Below, in pieces: positions 30,889-41,627 of a stretch of DNA of 53,915 nucleotides. This DNA comes from Xenococcaceae cyanobacterium MO_234.B1. GTDB taxonomy: Bacteria > Cyanobacteriota > Cyanobacteriia > Cyanobacteriales > Xenococcaceae. The position numbers and the translations under genes were made by a program. The notes below the pieces were generated by a model that saw only the letters and a program-made list of their open reading frames with translations, searched no databases and had not been told where the DNA came from. How positions within the stretch are numbered: the stretch's first letter is position 1; every line of letters begins with the position of its first letter. The DNA is taken from assembly GCA_030064915.1 (NCBI GenBank), contig JASJEK010000001.1, positions 1 through 53,915 of the forward strand. The letters are read 5' to 3'.

Positions 30889-31659
30889 TTAAGGGTCATT
30901 CTTATTTTGATTTTGTTTAGCAGATTTTCCCGTAGAATCAGGGAGAAATTCAGTTTCATCTCCCCATTCTTCTGAGTCATCTATTTCAAAAGCCTCTAAG
31001 GTTAAAAGATCTGCATCTAAATCTAAGTTATTATCTTCTTCATCTTCTTCTAGCCAGTCTCCCCAATCAGCATCTTCAGAATTTGCTTCATCAGGAATTT
31101 TATCCGCTGCTGCTTCTAGATCACTTAAAGACAAAATACTATCTTCCACAGAGTCTTCTTCTGCAATGACAGCAATAGGCGTAACTTCATTGAGATTAGC
31201 ATTATCTGTTTGAGTTAAAGTTTTGTTTTCAGGAAACTGAGAAATTTCTGCTTCTGGTAGAGATGTGGTAGATATTTTAAAAGGTTCTAGAGGCTGATAA
31301 CTTTCTCCTTGCTTCTGTTTTTGGAGAATTGCCATCAAGCGCAACATCTGTTGCAAGCTTTCAAGGTTGTGACTAATAGTTTGATGTCCTTGACTAACTT
31401 GCTGAATATGGAATTGTTGTGCTTTTTGATACAGGCTATCTTCTATAAGCTCTGTTCCTATTTCATTGGTAATTTCTCCCTCAACTAAATTAATATGAGT
31501 ACGCAAACATTTTCCTGCTTCAGGTTTAGCAGGAGCAGTTTCTGCAGAAGCAATCCAAGTGGTAATGTGTAATTCAGGAGCATTACTCATTGCTAAAACA
31601 AAAGCATCATTGAGTCTTCCTTCCCTGATTGCTTGTTTAAATTCTTCACTGGATGCCAT
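30889..31659 (-). CDS. Conserved hypothetical protein with acidic C-terminal half (paralogue of next gene)
   Basis: The first ~120 residues of this 256-residue protein are clearly related to the whole of the neighbouring 129-residue protein: FKQAIREGRLNDAFVLAMSNAPELHITTWIAS here, FKDKIKAGEIYDALALAISEAIELKITTWVAS there, with a shared RxRxxINLVxGxxxNEIG motif and a helical end. The remaining ~135 residues are a disordered-looking, very acidic tail (DWGDWLEEDEEDNNLDLDADL) with no domain I know. The gene starts with ATG behind GAGGAAG. A run of four 16-bp repeats lies just upstream. The function is unknown; tandem duplication produced the pair, and the acidic extension may have been added later. 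Confidence 0.6.
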   Translation of the reverse strand: MASSEEFKQAIREGRLNDAFVLAMSNAPELHITTWIASAETAPAKPEAGKCLRTHINLVEGEITNEIGTELIEDSLYQKAQQFHIQQVSQGHQTISHNLESLQQMLRLMAILQKQKQGESYQPLEPFKISTTSLPEAEISQFPENKTLTQTDNANLNEVTPIAVIAEEDSVEDSILSLSDLEAAADKIPDEANSEDADWGDWLEEDEEDNNLDLDADLLTLEAFEIDDSEEWGDETEFLPDSTGKSAKQNQNKNDP

Positions 31660-31674
31660 TAGCTCTTTCTTCCT

Positions 31675-31738
31675 CTGGTAATATCTAAATCTGGTAATAT
31701 CTAAATCTGGTAATATCTAAATCTGGTAATATCTAAAA
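31675..31738. repeat. Four tandem copies of a 16-bp repeat
   Basis: ctggtaatatctaaat is repeated head to tail four times, the last copy ending in a instead of t. The array sits in the leader of the 256-residue gene, directly upstream of its ribosome binding site. Similar short repeats in cyanobacteria often vary in copy number between strains. Confidence 0.9.
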
Positions 31739-31803
31739 TAGTTGGGGGTGAATCATCTCAGTTAAATTTAGGACAGTTAAATTTAGGGTAGCAATACCGT
31801 TAA

Positions 31804-32193
31804 TCAACTTTCTTCTGGAAGGTTATCCGCAGACTTTGGCATTTGCGCCATAGTATCATTTAAAGTTGCCAACATAGTTTGCAGACTTGCAAGATTATTT
31901 AAAATAATTTCTCTTCCTTGTCGCACTTGTTCTAAGTGTAGCTTTTGCAACTCCTCATAAGCAGGATTAGTGGCAAATTCCCGACCAATTTCGTTTTCTA
32001 CTGCTCCATCCACCAAATTAATGCGAGTACGCATTCGATAACCAGGTTTAGAGTCATCATCTAAATTATCTGTTTCTGAGCTAGCTACCCAAGTAGTAAT
32101 TTTTAACTCTATTGCTTCACTTATTGCTAAAGCCAGAGCGTCGTAGATTTCTCCAGCTTTAATCTTGTCCTTAAATTGTTCAATAGCCGTCAT
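31804..32193 (-). CDS. Conserved hypothetical protein, short paralogue
   Basis: This 129-residue protein matches the N-terminal half of the downstream 256-residue protein (see shared FKDKIKAGEIYDALALAISEA and MRTRINLVDGAVENEIG). It looks like a small soluble alpha/beta protein, with a TTWVAS strand, a NEIG turn and a long C-terminal helix (LQKLHLEQVRQGREIILNNLASLQTML). There is no signal peptide. Its acidic tail is short. The two genes are 144 bp apart on the same strand and may be co-transcribed. I do not recognise the family. Confidence 0.6.
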   Translation of the reverse strand: MTAIEQFKDKIKAGEIYDALALAISEAIELKITTWVASSETDNLDDDSKPGYRMRTRINLVDGAVENEIGREFATNPAYEELQKLHLEQVRQGREIILNNLASLQTMLATLNDTMAQMPKSADNLPEES

Positions 32194-34784
<2,591 letters not shown>

Positions 34785-34975
34785 GGAGTTCACAGTTCCC
34801 AGAGACGCGACGCAATACTGTTCGTATAAGCAACTAGGATTGATAGTCTCAGATTTTAGATTTTAGATTTTGGATTGTGGATTACTTTTGACCGTAGGGG
34901 ATGCGCTTTGTACCCTGTGCATATCCAACCACGGTGTTGACTTTTGACCGCGAGGGATCGGTGTTCTAGGTTTGA

Positions 34976-35007
34976 GGAGAGTTTACCTCGTTCGAGGTAA
35001 ACTCTCC
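34976..35007. repeat. 32-bp perfect palindrome
   Basis: ggagagtttacctcg (34976-34990) and its complement (34993-35007) form a 15-bp stem with a tt loop. It lies between the convergent pgm and P-loop genes. No T-tract follows closely on the plus strand, so it may be a weak bidirectional terminator or a dispersed repeat. The flanking 34800-34970 stretch carries sequence related to the caatactgttcg element end and to parts of the fold-back module C. Confidence 0.6.
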
Positions 35008-35047
35008 TTCTAGCAAAGCTTTCACCCCTTTTTAGCCCGAAAAAGTT

Positions 35048-36154
35048 TCAAAGTCCCACTAATGAAGTTAAAATCTCGTCCCTAGTTTCAGAGGGCGTTT
35101 TTCCTTTGGTGTATACCACAAGGGTTGCCAACTCCCGGTTAGAGGGATGGGTGAGAAAAAACCTGTTTGCTTCCATTCCATTGATAATGGGTGTGTTTTG
35201 TTCGTTTCGTTTGTTCAGAATAGCAACTGATTCATCCAAATCCGATGAAGGCATCAGCAACACCACATTAGTATAGGGAGTCAGAAGTTCACGGGCGCGG
35301 GTAAAGTCCCCATCGTCTTCGTAGACGGAATGTCCAGCCCCAAAATCAATTACACAGTTTTGATGCTCCTTAAGAAGACGTTCCACCCCATAAAGATCGA
35401 ATTGCTTCCAGTAACGATAAACCCCTGCAAACCCTTCATTTTCTGCTATCTGTTTCTCATCCTCTCGATTCCATCCTATTTCCTTGTAATAGTCCCAACG
35501 TATCCGATCCATAGACACCTGCGGGAGTTCAAGTTTTTGAGCCAAAAGTTTTCCAATTGTGCTCTTTCCTGCTCCTATTGGACCAATTAGAATAATGTCG
35601 GAGGTATCTGGATCGATCTGGGCAAGGATTTCTTCACTGGTCTGCTCTGGCGTTTGATCTTTAGTGTAGACAATATACTTTGCTAAGTCGTGGTTGGAAT
35701 GATGTTTGACGAAATGTTCGTTTATTTCCATGCCGTTAATAATCACGCGATCGCGCTCTTTTAGTATTTGTAGGGATTCCTCCACATCCTCTGATGGCAA
35801 AAGCAAAACCACATGCTTATAAGGCTTCAAAACTCGGTGAACCTGTTTGAAAAGCTCAGTATCATCGTAAACTGATTGTGGCGGTCCAAGCTCCATTACA
35901 CACTTGGGGTATTCAGCAACACCGCGCTCAATAGCATAAGCGTCAAAAGGCATCATATAGCGATAAACCCCATCGGCTTGGTCATTTTCCCAGGCTTGAT
36001 GTTGCTGGGTCTTATCATAGCCTATTTCCTGCCAGTACTTCTGGCATACCTCCCACAGGTGAAGGAACGGTAATTTTAGTTGGGATGCAAGCAATTTTCC
36101 GACAGTGCTTTTACCTGTAAAGTCAGGTCCAATGAGAAGAATTGGCAGTTCCAT
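35048..36154 (-). CDS. Two fused P-loop (shikimate kinase-like) domains
   Basis: The 368-residue protein is two copies of one ~180-residue kinase-like domain joined head to tail. The first has Walker A GPDFTGKST at 9-17, the second GPIGAGKST at 191-199. Repeated landmarks include GVYRY, QSVYDD/HSVYED, VVLLLPSEDVEES/VVLLMPSSDLDES and INGMEINEHFVKHHSN/INGMEANRFFLTHPSN. The second half keeps an acidic DRIRWD motif just where shikimate kinases bind substrate; the first has LWEVCQK instead, so its substrate site may be altered. The substrate is unknown; shikimate kinase, gluconate kinase and AAA-like nucleoside kinase are all possible. The gene starts with ATG behind AAGGA. Confidence 0.7.
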   Translation of the reverse strand: MELPILLIGPDFTGKSTVGKLLASQLKLPFLHLWEVCQKYWQEIGYDKTQQHQAWENDQADGVYRYMMPFDAYAIERGVAEYPKCVMELGPPQSVYDDTELFKQVHRVLKPYKHVVLLLPSEDVEESLQILKERDRVIINGMEINEHFVKHHSNHDLAKYIVYTKDQTPEQTSEEILAQIDPDTSDIILIGPIGAGKSTIGKLLAQKLELPQVSMDRIRWDYYKEIGWNREDEKQIAENEGFAGVYRYWKQFDLYGVERLLKEHQNCVIDFGAGHSVYEDDGDFTRARELLTPYTNVVLLMPSSDLDESVAILNKRNEQNTPIINGMEANRFFLTHPSNRELATLVVYTKGKTPSETRDEILTSLVGL

Positions 36155-36823
36155 TACTTAAGTCCTTTGAGAGAGAATATGACAGAGATACCTTTCAGGC
36201 TCGCAAGAAATACAAGCGTGATGAAAAACAGTGCATTATTGACATCCTCTCAGACATCAATTCCTCATGGGGACTTAGTTTAGTTGAATTGATAACTACT
36301 ATTTCGCACTCATTTAAATTGCAAAACCATTCAACAAACTCAAACCCAAATCTACATAGTCTATCTTTGTGAGCTACTACTATGGTTTTTATTTCTCCTT
36401 TAGCTACTCGCTCCATCAACTTGACAAACTGTTTTCGCTTCCAGTTCATTCCTGAAGCAATGTCTTTGACTAATCTGGTATTTGGATAATGCTTACCTAA
36501 AAAAGCAATTTGGTTTTCTAAATCGTCTTTTTGAGAACGAGTGCTAACCCTGGCATATAAAATAACTTCTCTATTATCTATGTTGCTAGATTTTTGAAAG
36601 GCTGACTCTGGATAGCGACGATGACCACGCCCGCGATTTAATCAACTCGATTTTTCCGAATTTCGCCCATTCAGCCAAAGTCTTAGGATGATAGCCGTAT
36701 TTTTTGTAGACTTGGTTAGGAGTTAAGTATTTCAATCTTTAAATTAAGCCAGGCTAAATATTATACATACTTTTATTTTGATATTGCTACTATGACCAGG
36801 GTGGGATTAGTCCTTAATATTAT
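36155..36823. other. Gap carrying an IS607 tnpA relic
   Basis: Nearly all of this gap is the remains of an IS607-family serine recombinase gene on the minus strand (36195-36735). The rest, 36736-36823, is AT-rich and holds the promoter region of the epimerase gene, without a recognisable motif. Confidence 0.6.
36195..36735 (-). pseudogene. IS607-type serine recombinase TnpA, frameshifted relic
   Basis: Read on the minus strand from a TTG at 36735, the first part gives LKYLTPNQVYKKYGYHPKTLAEWAKFGKIEL, a MerR-like helix-turn-helix typical of IS607 TnpA. A 1-nt frameshift near 36640 breaks the frame. In the next frame comes the resolvase domain: REVILYARVSTRSQKDDLENQ with the catalytic serine, then DIASGMNWKRK, EIKTIVVAHKDRLCRFGFEFVEW and MSERMSIMHCFSSRLY. 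No TnpB gene remains alongside. The element is therefore dead and partly deleted. Confidence 0.85.
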
Positions 36824-37879
36824 ATGAAAATAAAAGTTAATACTTTTACTGTCCATAAAAAATTCCCCTTACAAATTAGTCGCGGTACAACCAGTGAAAC
36901 TACCAATATTTGGTTAAAAATTGCAGCAGAAGGGATAGAAGGATGGGGAGAAGCGTCACCTTTTTCTATAGTAAAAAATCAAAGAGTAAAAAATCAAAGA
37001 ATTACCACGGAACAGCTACTACAAGAAATTAAATCTGCAATTCCGTATATACAAGGTTTTCATCCTTGGCAAAGACAAGAAATTGCAGTAAAGCTAAATC
37101 AACTGTCATTATCATCTGGTGTCAAAGCAGCTATTGATACGGCACTACATGATTGGTTAGGGAAAAAAGCTGGTTTACCCTTATGGCAATTATGGGGTTT
37201 AGATATTAAAAAAATTCAGCCTATATCTGTCACAGTGGGAATCAATACCCCTGAAGCTGCGATTAAAAGGGTTAGAGATTGGCAAGCTACTATTGCAGTT
37301 AAAATATTGAAACTAAAATTAGGCAATCCTTTAGGTATTGCAGCAGATAAAGCTATGGTAGAAGCAGTAAAATCTGTTGCCCCAGATATAAGATTAACAG
37401 TAGATGCTAATGGAGGGTGGAGTTTACAAGATGCGATCGCAATGTCACAATGGTTAAGTAATCAAGGGGTAGAATATATCGAACAACCTTTACCTGTTGG
37501 AGAAGAAAGTAATCTGGCAACTTTATCCAGTAATTCTCCGTTACCGATTTTTGTAGATGAGAGTTGTTTTACCAGTGCAGATATCCCCAAATTAGCTTAT
37601 TCCATCGCAGGAGTTAATCTGAAAATTATGAAAACTGGTGGCTTAACGGAAGCGATGCAAGCTATTCATACGGCAAAGGCTTGTGGTTTAAAAGTAATGT
37701 TTGGTTGCTATTCTGATAGTAGTTTAGCTAACACTGCGATGGCGCATCTTTCACCACTAGCTGATTATTTGGATTTAGATAGTCATCTGAATTTACTAGA
37801 CGATCCTTTTCGGGGTGCAATTGTTGAGGATGGTATACTATTACCTAATAATAACCCTGGCTTGGGTGTGTCAGCTTGA
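36824..37879 (+). CDS. Dipeptide epimerase (L-Ala-D/L-Glu type, enolase superfamily)
   Basis: The 351-residue protein belongs to the muconate-lactonising subgroup of the enolase superfamily. Catalytic and metal residues are visible: KLK (Lys163, Lys165), VDANGGW (Asp194), EQP (Glu220), VDES (Asp245) and LKIMK (Lys267/Lys270). The GCYSDSSLANTA stretch and overall sequence fit L-Ala-D/L-Glu epimerases, which recycle murein peptides. The DgcA proteins of D-glutamate catabolism are annotated the same way and pair with DUF1611 proteins (DgcN); a DUF1611 gene lies 2.7 kb downstream. A short internal duplication (KNQRVKNQR, ~51-59) is an oddity near the active-site lid. The substrate is a prediction. 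Confidence 0.88.
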   Translation: MKIKVNTFTVHKKFPLQISRGTTSETTNIWLKIAAEGIEGWGEASPFSIVKNQRVKNQRITTEQLLQEIKSAIPYIQGFHPWQRQEIAVKLNQLSLSSGVKAAIDTALHDWLGKKAGLPLWQLWGLDIKKIQPISVTVGINTPEAAIKRVRDWQATIAVKILKLKLGNPLGIAADKAMVEAVKSVAPDIRLTVDANGGWSLQDAIAMSQWLSNQGVEYIEQPLPVGEESNLATLSSNSPLPIFVDESCFTSADIPKLAYSIAGVNLKIMKTGGLTEAMQAIHTAKACGLKVMFGCYSDSSLANTAMAHLSPLADYLDLDSHLNLLDDPFRGAIVEDGILLPNNNPGLGVSA

Positions 37880-37906
37880 CATTGGCTTCGTAGGCGCAAA
37901 ATAATA

Positions 37907-38884
37907 CTAAATTTCAATTCCCAATTTCAAGGCAGGATTATTGAGCCAACGATCTGCCACATGAGCGTAAATGCAAGTTGTTCTGGGATCTGCGTGTCCT
38001 AATAAGTCTTGTACCTGACGTAATTCCGCACCTGCTCTTAATGCTAAAGTGCCAGCAGTATGTCTTAAACTATGGGCTGAGATAGTTCTTCCTGGTGTAT
38101 GTTTTAAAGACGTTTGGTGCAGATAATTATCTACGATTAATCTAATCCCACGTCGAGATATCCTTTGACCCCTGGCACGATTTCCCACTGCAATAAATAA
38201 GGGTTGAGATGGGTTGGGAGTTTCTCCCATTTCTTCTCTGAGGTTGAGATATTCTATCAGAATTCTGACAATATCTGGTGTTAGTGGTACAACTCTAATA
38301 CTGCGTTTTCCTTCTACCCTAATACCTAAGTTATTTCCTTGCCTAACTAAATCGGAAATATTGGTGCGATGTAATTCTACTGTTCGGGTTCCTTCTAAAG
38401 TCATAATGGCAATTAAGGCTCGATCTCTAGCTGCTTTTAAAGTTCCGTCATCGGGAATAGCCCTCAAAAGTTGTTCGACCTCTACCTTTTCTAAATAAGT
38501 AATCTTATCTGCTGGATCTCTTTTTTCTCTTGGTGGTTTGACACCAGCAGCAGGATTAATTCCTATCAATCCTTTATCCACCGCAGCCTGATAGAAACGT
38601 CTCACTACTGCTAGTTTCAGGGCAATTGTCGCTGGTTTAAATTTCTTTTTATCAATCATCCAACGACGATAGTTTTTAATATTATCCTTGGTTACTTCAA
38701 CAGGATTAATTTGATATTGGTTACACCAAATCAAAAACTGTTTTAACTGACGACGATAAGTATTTAAAGTATCAGAAGCAGCATCACCTGCACTGACATC
38801 TATATCAAGGAATTCGGCAAATACTGCCAGAAGATTTTCGGTTGAGACAATAGCAGTCGCCTTAGAAGTGGCAGTAGTAAGCAT
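37907..38884 (-). CDS. Tyrosine recombinase/integrase (XerC/D-like)
   Basis: The 325-residue protein has an N-terminal SAM-like core-binding domain (~15-110) and a catalytic domain with the full tyrosine recombinase set: Arg167 (GTRTVEL), Lys193, His271 and Arg274 (HSLRHTAGT), His297 (LLGHADP) and Tyr306 (CIYAHV). It is therefore predicted active. It could be a housekeeping XerC/D-type enzyme, a plasmid dimer resolvase or a mobile-element integrase; the core-binding part is not phage-like in length. It is divergent from the XRE/zinc-ribbon regulator across a 1.16-kb AT-rich gap. The upstream repeat (38922-38955) may be its operator or a crossover site. Confidence 0.88.
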   Translation of the reverse strand: MLTTATSKATAIVSTENLLAVFAEFLDIDVSAGDAASDTLNTYRRQLKQFLIWCNQYQINPVEVTKDNIKNYRRWMIDKKKFKPATIALKLAVVRRFYQAAVDKGLIGINPAAGVKPPREKRDPADKITYLEKVEVEQLLRAIPDDGTLKAARDRALIAIMTLEGTRTVELHRTNISDLVRQGNNLGIRVEGKRSIRVVPLTPDIVRILIEYLNLREEMGETPNPSQPLFIAVGNRARGQRISRRGIRLIVDNYLHQTSLKHTPGRTISAHSLRHTAGTLALRAGAELRQVQDLLGHADPRTTCIYAHVADRWLNNPALKLGIEI

Positions 38885-38921
38885 AGGGAGATGGGGGATG
38901 ATCTAATAATAGATTATAAAG

Positions 38922-38955
38922 TCTAATTCCGATAATTACGATTATAGGAATTAGA
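38922..38955. promoter_or_regulatory. Inverted repeat upstream of the integrase gene
   Basis: tctaattcc and ggaattaga are exact complements separated by 16 bases (gataattacgattata), 38-71 bp upstream of the integrase start. Tyrosine recombinases bind paired arms of about this length with a 6-8 bp centre, while repressors bind similar palindromes. It could be either a crossover site or an operator. Confidence 0.4.
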
Positions 38956-40010
38956 TTATTTCCTCGCCACAGGTTCATTAGAACCACAGAGGTCGGTACA
39001 AGGTTCTTGCAGTAGTCTTTCCAGAACTAGTAATTCAATTCCGAACATTATTCAATGAAATTATTAGTTATCTAACTATTACACAGAGTAATTACAGCTA
39101 AATCGACTTGAATAAAATTATTTGTCAAAAATTATTAGGTAAATAGATTTATATAACATCGCGAGGCAATGGCAACCATAAAGCTATAAGCAAAAGAGAA
39201 GTGAATACATCCCTCATCTAATCGACTGTTGAGAAGAACATTGAGCAAACCCAAATTAATTAAACGGACTTGATATAATAGGTCAAATTCTGGTAAATAC
39301 TTGTGTTTCTAAATTTGTGTTTCTAGGATGAACCCCTAGTAGTCTGTCAACTTTTAATTGATGGGTTTGAGGTTGATGGGAAGACACGGAGAGATAGTTT
39401 ACACATTATGGATTTAAAGCTTTTGTCTACCAAATGTATACTTTTTTTGCATACATATAAATCAGGTTTTATGACTAACTGATAACTTGCTTATAATTCA
39501 TGCTTCTTTTTAAGGATTTATAAATACCTATATAAAATATATGCAAGTTATAAAAATAACTTAAGATTTATACTTAATGAATTTAACTTAATAAGTTTAA
39601 TTTGTGTGCCATTTATCCTGAGAATTTCTTAAGATTTTAGTATAGGTAATATATAAAAATTTCTAGTAATTAAGTAAAACCAAAAAAACGGTTCCTCAAT
39701 TTTCTGTCCCTGATCTTGAGTTCCCGTTCTTTATTATTTCCCGTTACCTCTAACTTTGATTTATCGTTTCACTGGTTAAGTCCTAAGATTTACATATATA
39801 GTTTACCTATATAGAGATCGCGTAATAAGCAATAATAAAATAACATATTTTTGACGACTTAGTTGCCAAATAAACTAAGAAAAATAAAATATTTTTTTAT
39901 GTATGCAAACAGCAATCAATTATTAATTATATTTACTTTATGTCAGTATTTTGTAAATATAATTAAGCATAATAAAATAAAAATATTTCAATACTTTACA
40001 AATACCAGAC

Positions 40011-40016
40011 TATAAT
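40011..40016 (+). promoter_or_regulatory. Candidate -10 element of the XRE/zinc-ribbon gene
   Basis: A perfect TATAAT lies 26 nt upstream of the ATG at 40043. No good -35 hexamer is at the standard 16-18 bp spacing; ttcaat at ~39988 is the nearest. Confidence 0.35.
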
Positions 40017-40042
40017 AAGGTTTACTTAAAATAAATACTTTT

Positions 40043-40567
40043 ATGAATCAAAAAGAGACATTTTATAAACCTACTTCATCAGAAAATTTAGCTGATTACG
40101 TCAAACGGCTGCGAAAAAGCTTAGAGATGACACAGCAAGAACTAGCCGATAAAGCAGGTTTGCATCTGCAAAGTATTGGCAAGATTGAACGAGGGAAAAC
40201 CAATAGACTGAATGCTAAGGCGAAACGAGGATTAGCCTATGCTCTCTCAATACCCACAGAGTATCTAGATGCTGTTATTAAAGGCGCACCTATTATTGCA
40301 GTTAAAACTATAAAAATTTGTCCTAAATGTTGGAGTGCGGGAACAGAACCAGAACCGATGTGGACAGAAATACGTTCCCACTATTGTTTTATCTGTGGTA
40401 CTAAATTACGCGATCGCTGTCCTAATTGTCAAACACCAATCAGTTCTTACACTCATCGCTTTTGTCCTTTTTGTGGAACTAATTACAAACAAATAGCTTC
40501 AGTAGAAGAATGGAAAGCTAAATTAGCAAGAACTAATATTTCCCCATTGGAAGAGGAGCAGCCATAG
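40043..40567 (+). CDS. XRE helix-turn-helix regulator with two zinc ribbons
   Basis: The 174-residue protein has an XRE-type helix-turn-helix domain (~15-75, LRKSLEMTQQELADKAGLHLQSIGKIERGK) joined to two zinc ribbons. The cysteine pairs are Cys93/96 with Cys115/118, and Cys126/129 with Cys141/144. Such zinc ribbons may bind nucleic acid or RNA polymerase, or simply dimerise the protein. It is expected to bind DNA, perhaps in the AT-rich gap that separates it from the integrase gene. It ends 1 bp from the stop of the convergent DUF1611 gene. It could be a local regulator of the integrase. Confidence 0.82.
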   Translation: MNQKETFYKPTSSENLADYVKRLRKSLEMTQQELADKAGLHLQSIGKIERGKTNRLNAKAKRGLAYALSIPTEYLDAVIKGAPIIAVKTIKICPKCWSAGTEPEPMWTEIRSHYCFICGTKLRDRCPNCQTPISSYTHRFCPFCGTNYKQIASVEEWKAKLARTNISPLEEEQP

Positions 40568-40568
40568 T

Positions 40569-41627
40569 TCAGAGATAGTTGTCACAAAGTAGGTTGGATA
40601 GAAGTTGCTCCGCACCAAAGCGAACTGGATCCGTGCAAGGAAGTCCCGTAAGATCGGATACTTGTGAGATTGCTTGCTGTGCTTGTTCCCTATCGAGATG
40701 GAAAGTATTAAGAGCGATCGCTTGTACCTTAACTTCCCCAAAAGTACCGCCAGCACTGGCTACTATTTCATAGAGTTGCACCACTTCAGGTAAGGGAGGG
40801 ATTAAGACATCGGGCAAATCATGAATGTGTGTTTGTCCTGCACGATGAACTAAGATTAAGTCTGTGGGTTGGCTACCACGAATTAGAGGTAATGTAGCAG
40901 TAGAGCCAGGATGTAACAGAGAACCTTGCCCTTCTACAATCAGTAAGTCGCAGTTTTGACCCAACTCTAAAGTCATTTTTTCCACTGCTCCGGCAGCAAA
41001 GTCAACTCTCACTGCATCTAAAGGAATGCCTTGACCTGATATGGCAATTCCACCCTGTCCTGTTGCCAAAAATTGACTGTTTATCCCCTGTTTTAAAGCA
41101 TTACGATGTAATTCTAGGCTGGTGGACATTTTCCCTACAGCCATATCCGTACCCACTGTCAAAATTCTTTTACAGGGAAGATGACGGGCTTTGCCTGTAC
41201 CAATACCTAACCCTTCAGGCTCTTGGCGAATATCCCAAATCCATTGTCCTGAGAGTAATTGAGGAAATTTGGGGGCAATAGGAGTATGTAAGCCATTAAC
41301 CAAAGATAACCCAGACGCGATCGCGTTTTCGATATCATTCCACCATGCAGCAGGTAATGCACCCCCGGAAGGAGCGATTCCAATTAACAAAACTTCAGGC
41401 TCATAGGGCAAAGCTTCTGCTACATTGGCAACTATAGGTATATTATGGGGAATTCCTGTAACTTCTGATAAAGATTGTCCCTTAGCTTGATAGTCAATTA
41501 CTGCAACGATAGAAGTTTCGCTATAACGTAAAAATGCTAATCCTGTTTTGCCATGAGTGCCATTGATACCTTCGTGAAGTAGGATCGCAACACGGTTTTT
41601 CGAGGTTAGGAATAGGCTGTTACCCAT
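40569..41627 (-). CDS. DUF1611 family protein, DgcN-like
   Basis: The 352-residue protein matches DUF1611: a Rossmann-like N-terminal half with LLIGIAPSGGALP, then a P-loop domain with GTDMAVGKMSTS (Walker A at 159-170, Lys166) and DLLIVEGQGSLLHPG. DgcN, a DUF1611 protein, has been described as an N-acetyltransferase in D-glutamate catabolism alongside DgcA, an epimerase-like enzyme. The presence of an epimerase gene 2.7 kb upstream supports a similar job here, though other DUF1611 proteins may act on different substrates. A HIP1-like site lies within the gene. It is convergent with the XRE/zinc-ribbon gene. Confidence 0.8.
   Translation of the reverse strand: MGNSLFLTSKNRVAILLHEGINGTHGKTGLAFLRYSETSIVAVIDYQAKGQSLSEVTGIPHNIPIVANVAEALPYEPEVLLIGIAPSGGALPAAWWNDIENAIASGLSLVNGLHTPIAPKFPQLLSGQWIWDIRQEPEGLGIGTGKARHLPCKRILTVGTDMAVGKMSTSLELHRNALKQGINSQFLATGQGGIAISGQGIPLDAVRVDFAAGAVEKMTLELGQNCDLLIVEGQGSLLHPGSTATLPLIRGSQPTDLILVHRAGQTHIHDLPDVLIPPLPEVVQLYEIVASAGGTFGEVKVQAIALNTFHLDREQAQQAISQVSDLTGLPCTDPVRFGAEQLLSNLLCDNYL

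Larger units (their letters stand above)
38885..40042. other. 1.16-kb AT-rich non-coding gap with repeated words
   Basis: No gene is supported in this long divergent gap. It is much more AT-rich than flanking DNA. Structures seen are an inverted repeat tctaattcc/ggaattaga (38922-38930, 38947-38955), an exact 12-bp inverted pair tttgcatacata (39446-39457) and tatgtatgcaaa (39898-39909), a related atatatgcaa at ~39537, and two direct copies of tacctatata (39525, 39804). Such a layout would suit a regulatory region, a recombination locus or a small-element origin; none is proven. Confidence 0.6.

Noticed and set aside
36142..36372. 76-codon plus-strand frame between the P-loop gene and the epimerase gene
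   Set aside because: It runs antisense across the IS607 recombinase relic, which explains the sequence better.
38885..40042. CRISPR array or tRNA in the AT-rich gap
   Set aside because: No regularly spaced repeats of 25-40 bp and no tRNA T-loop or cloverleaf pattern could be found.
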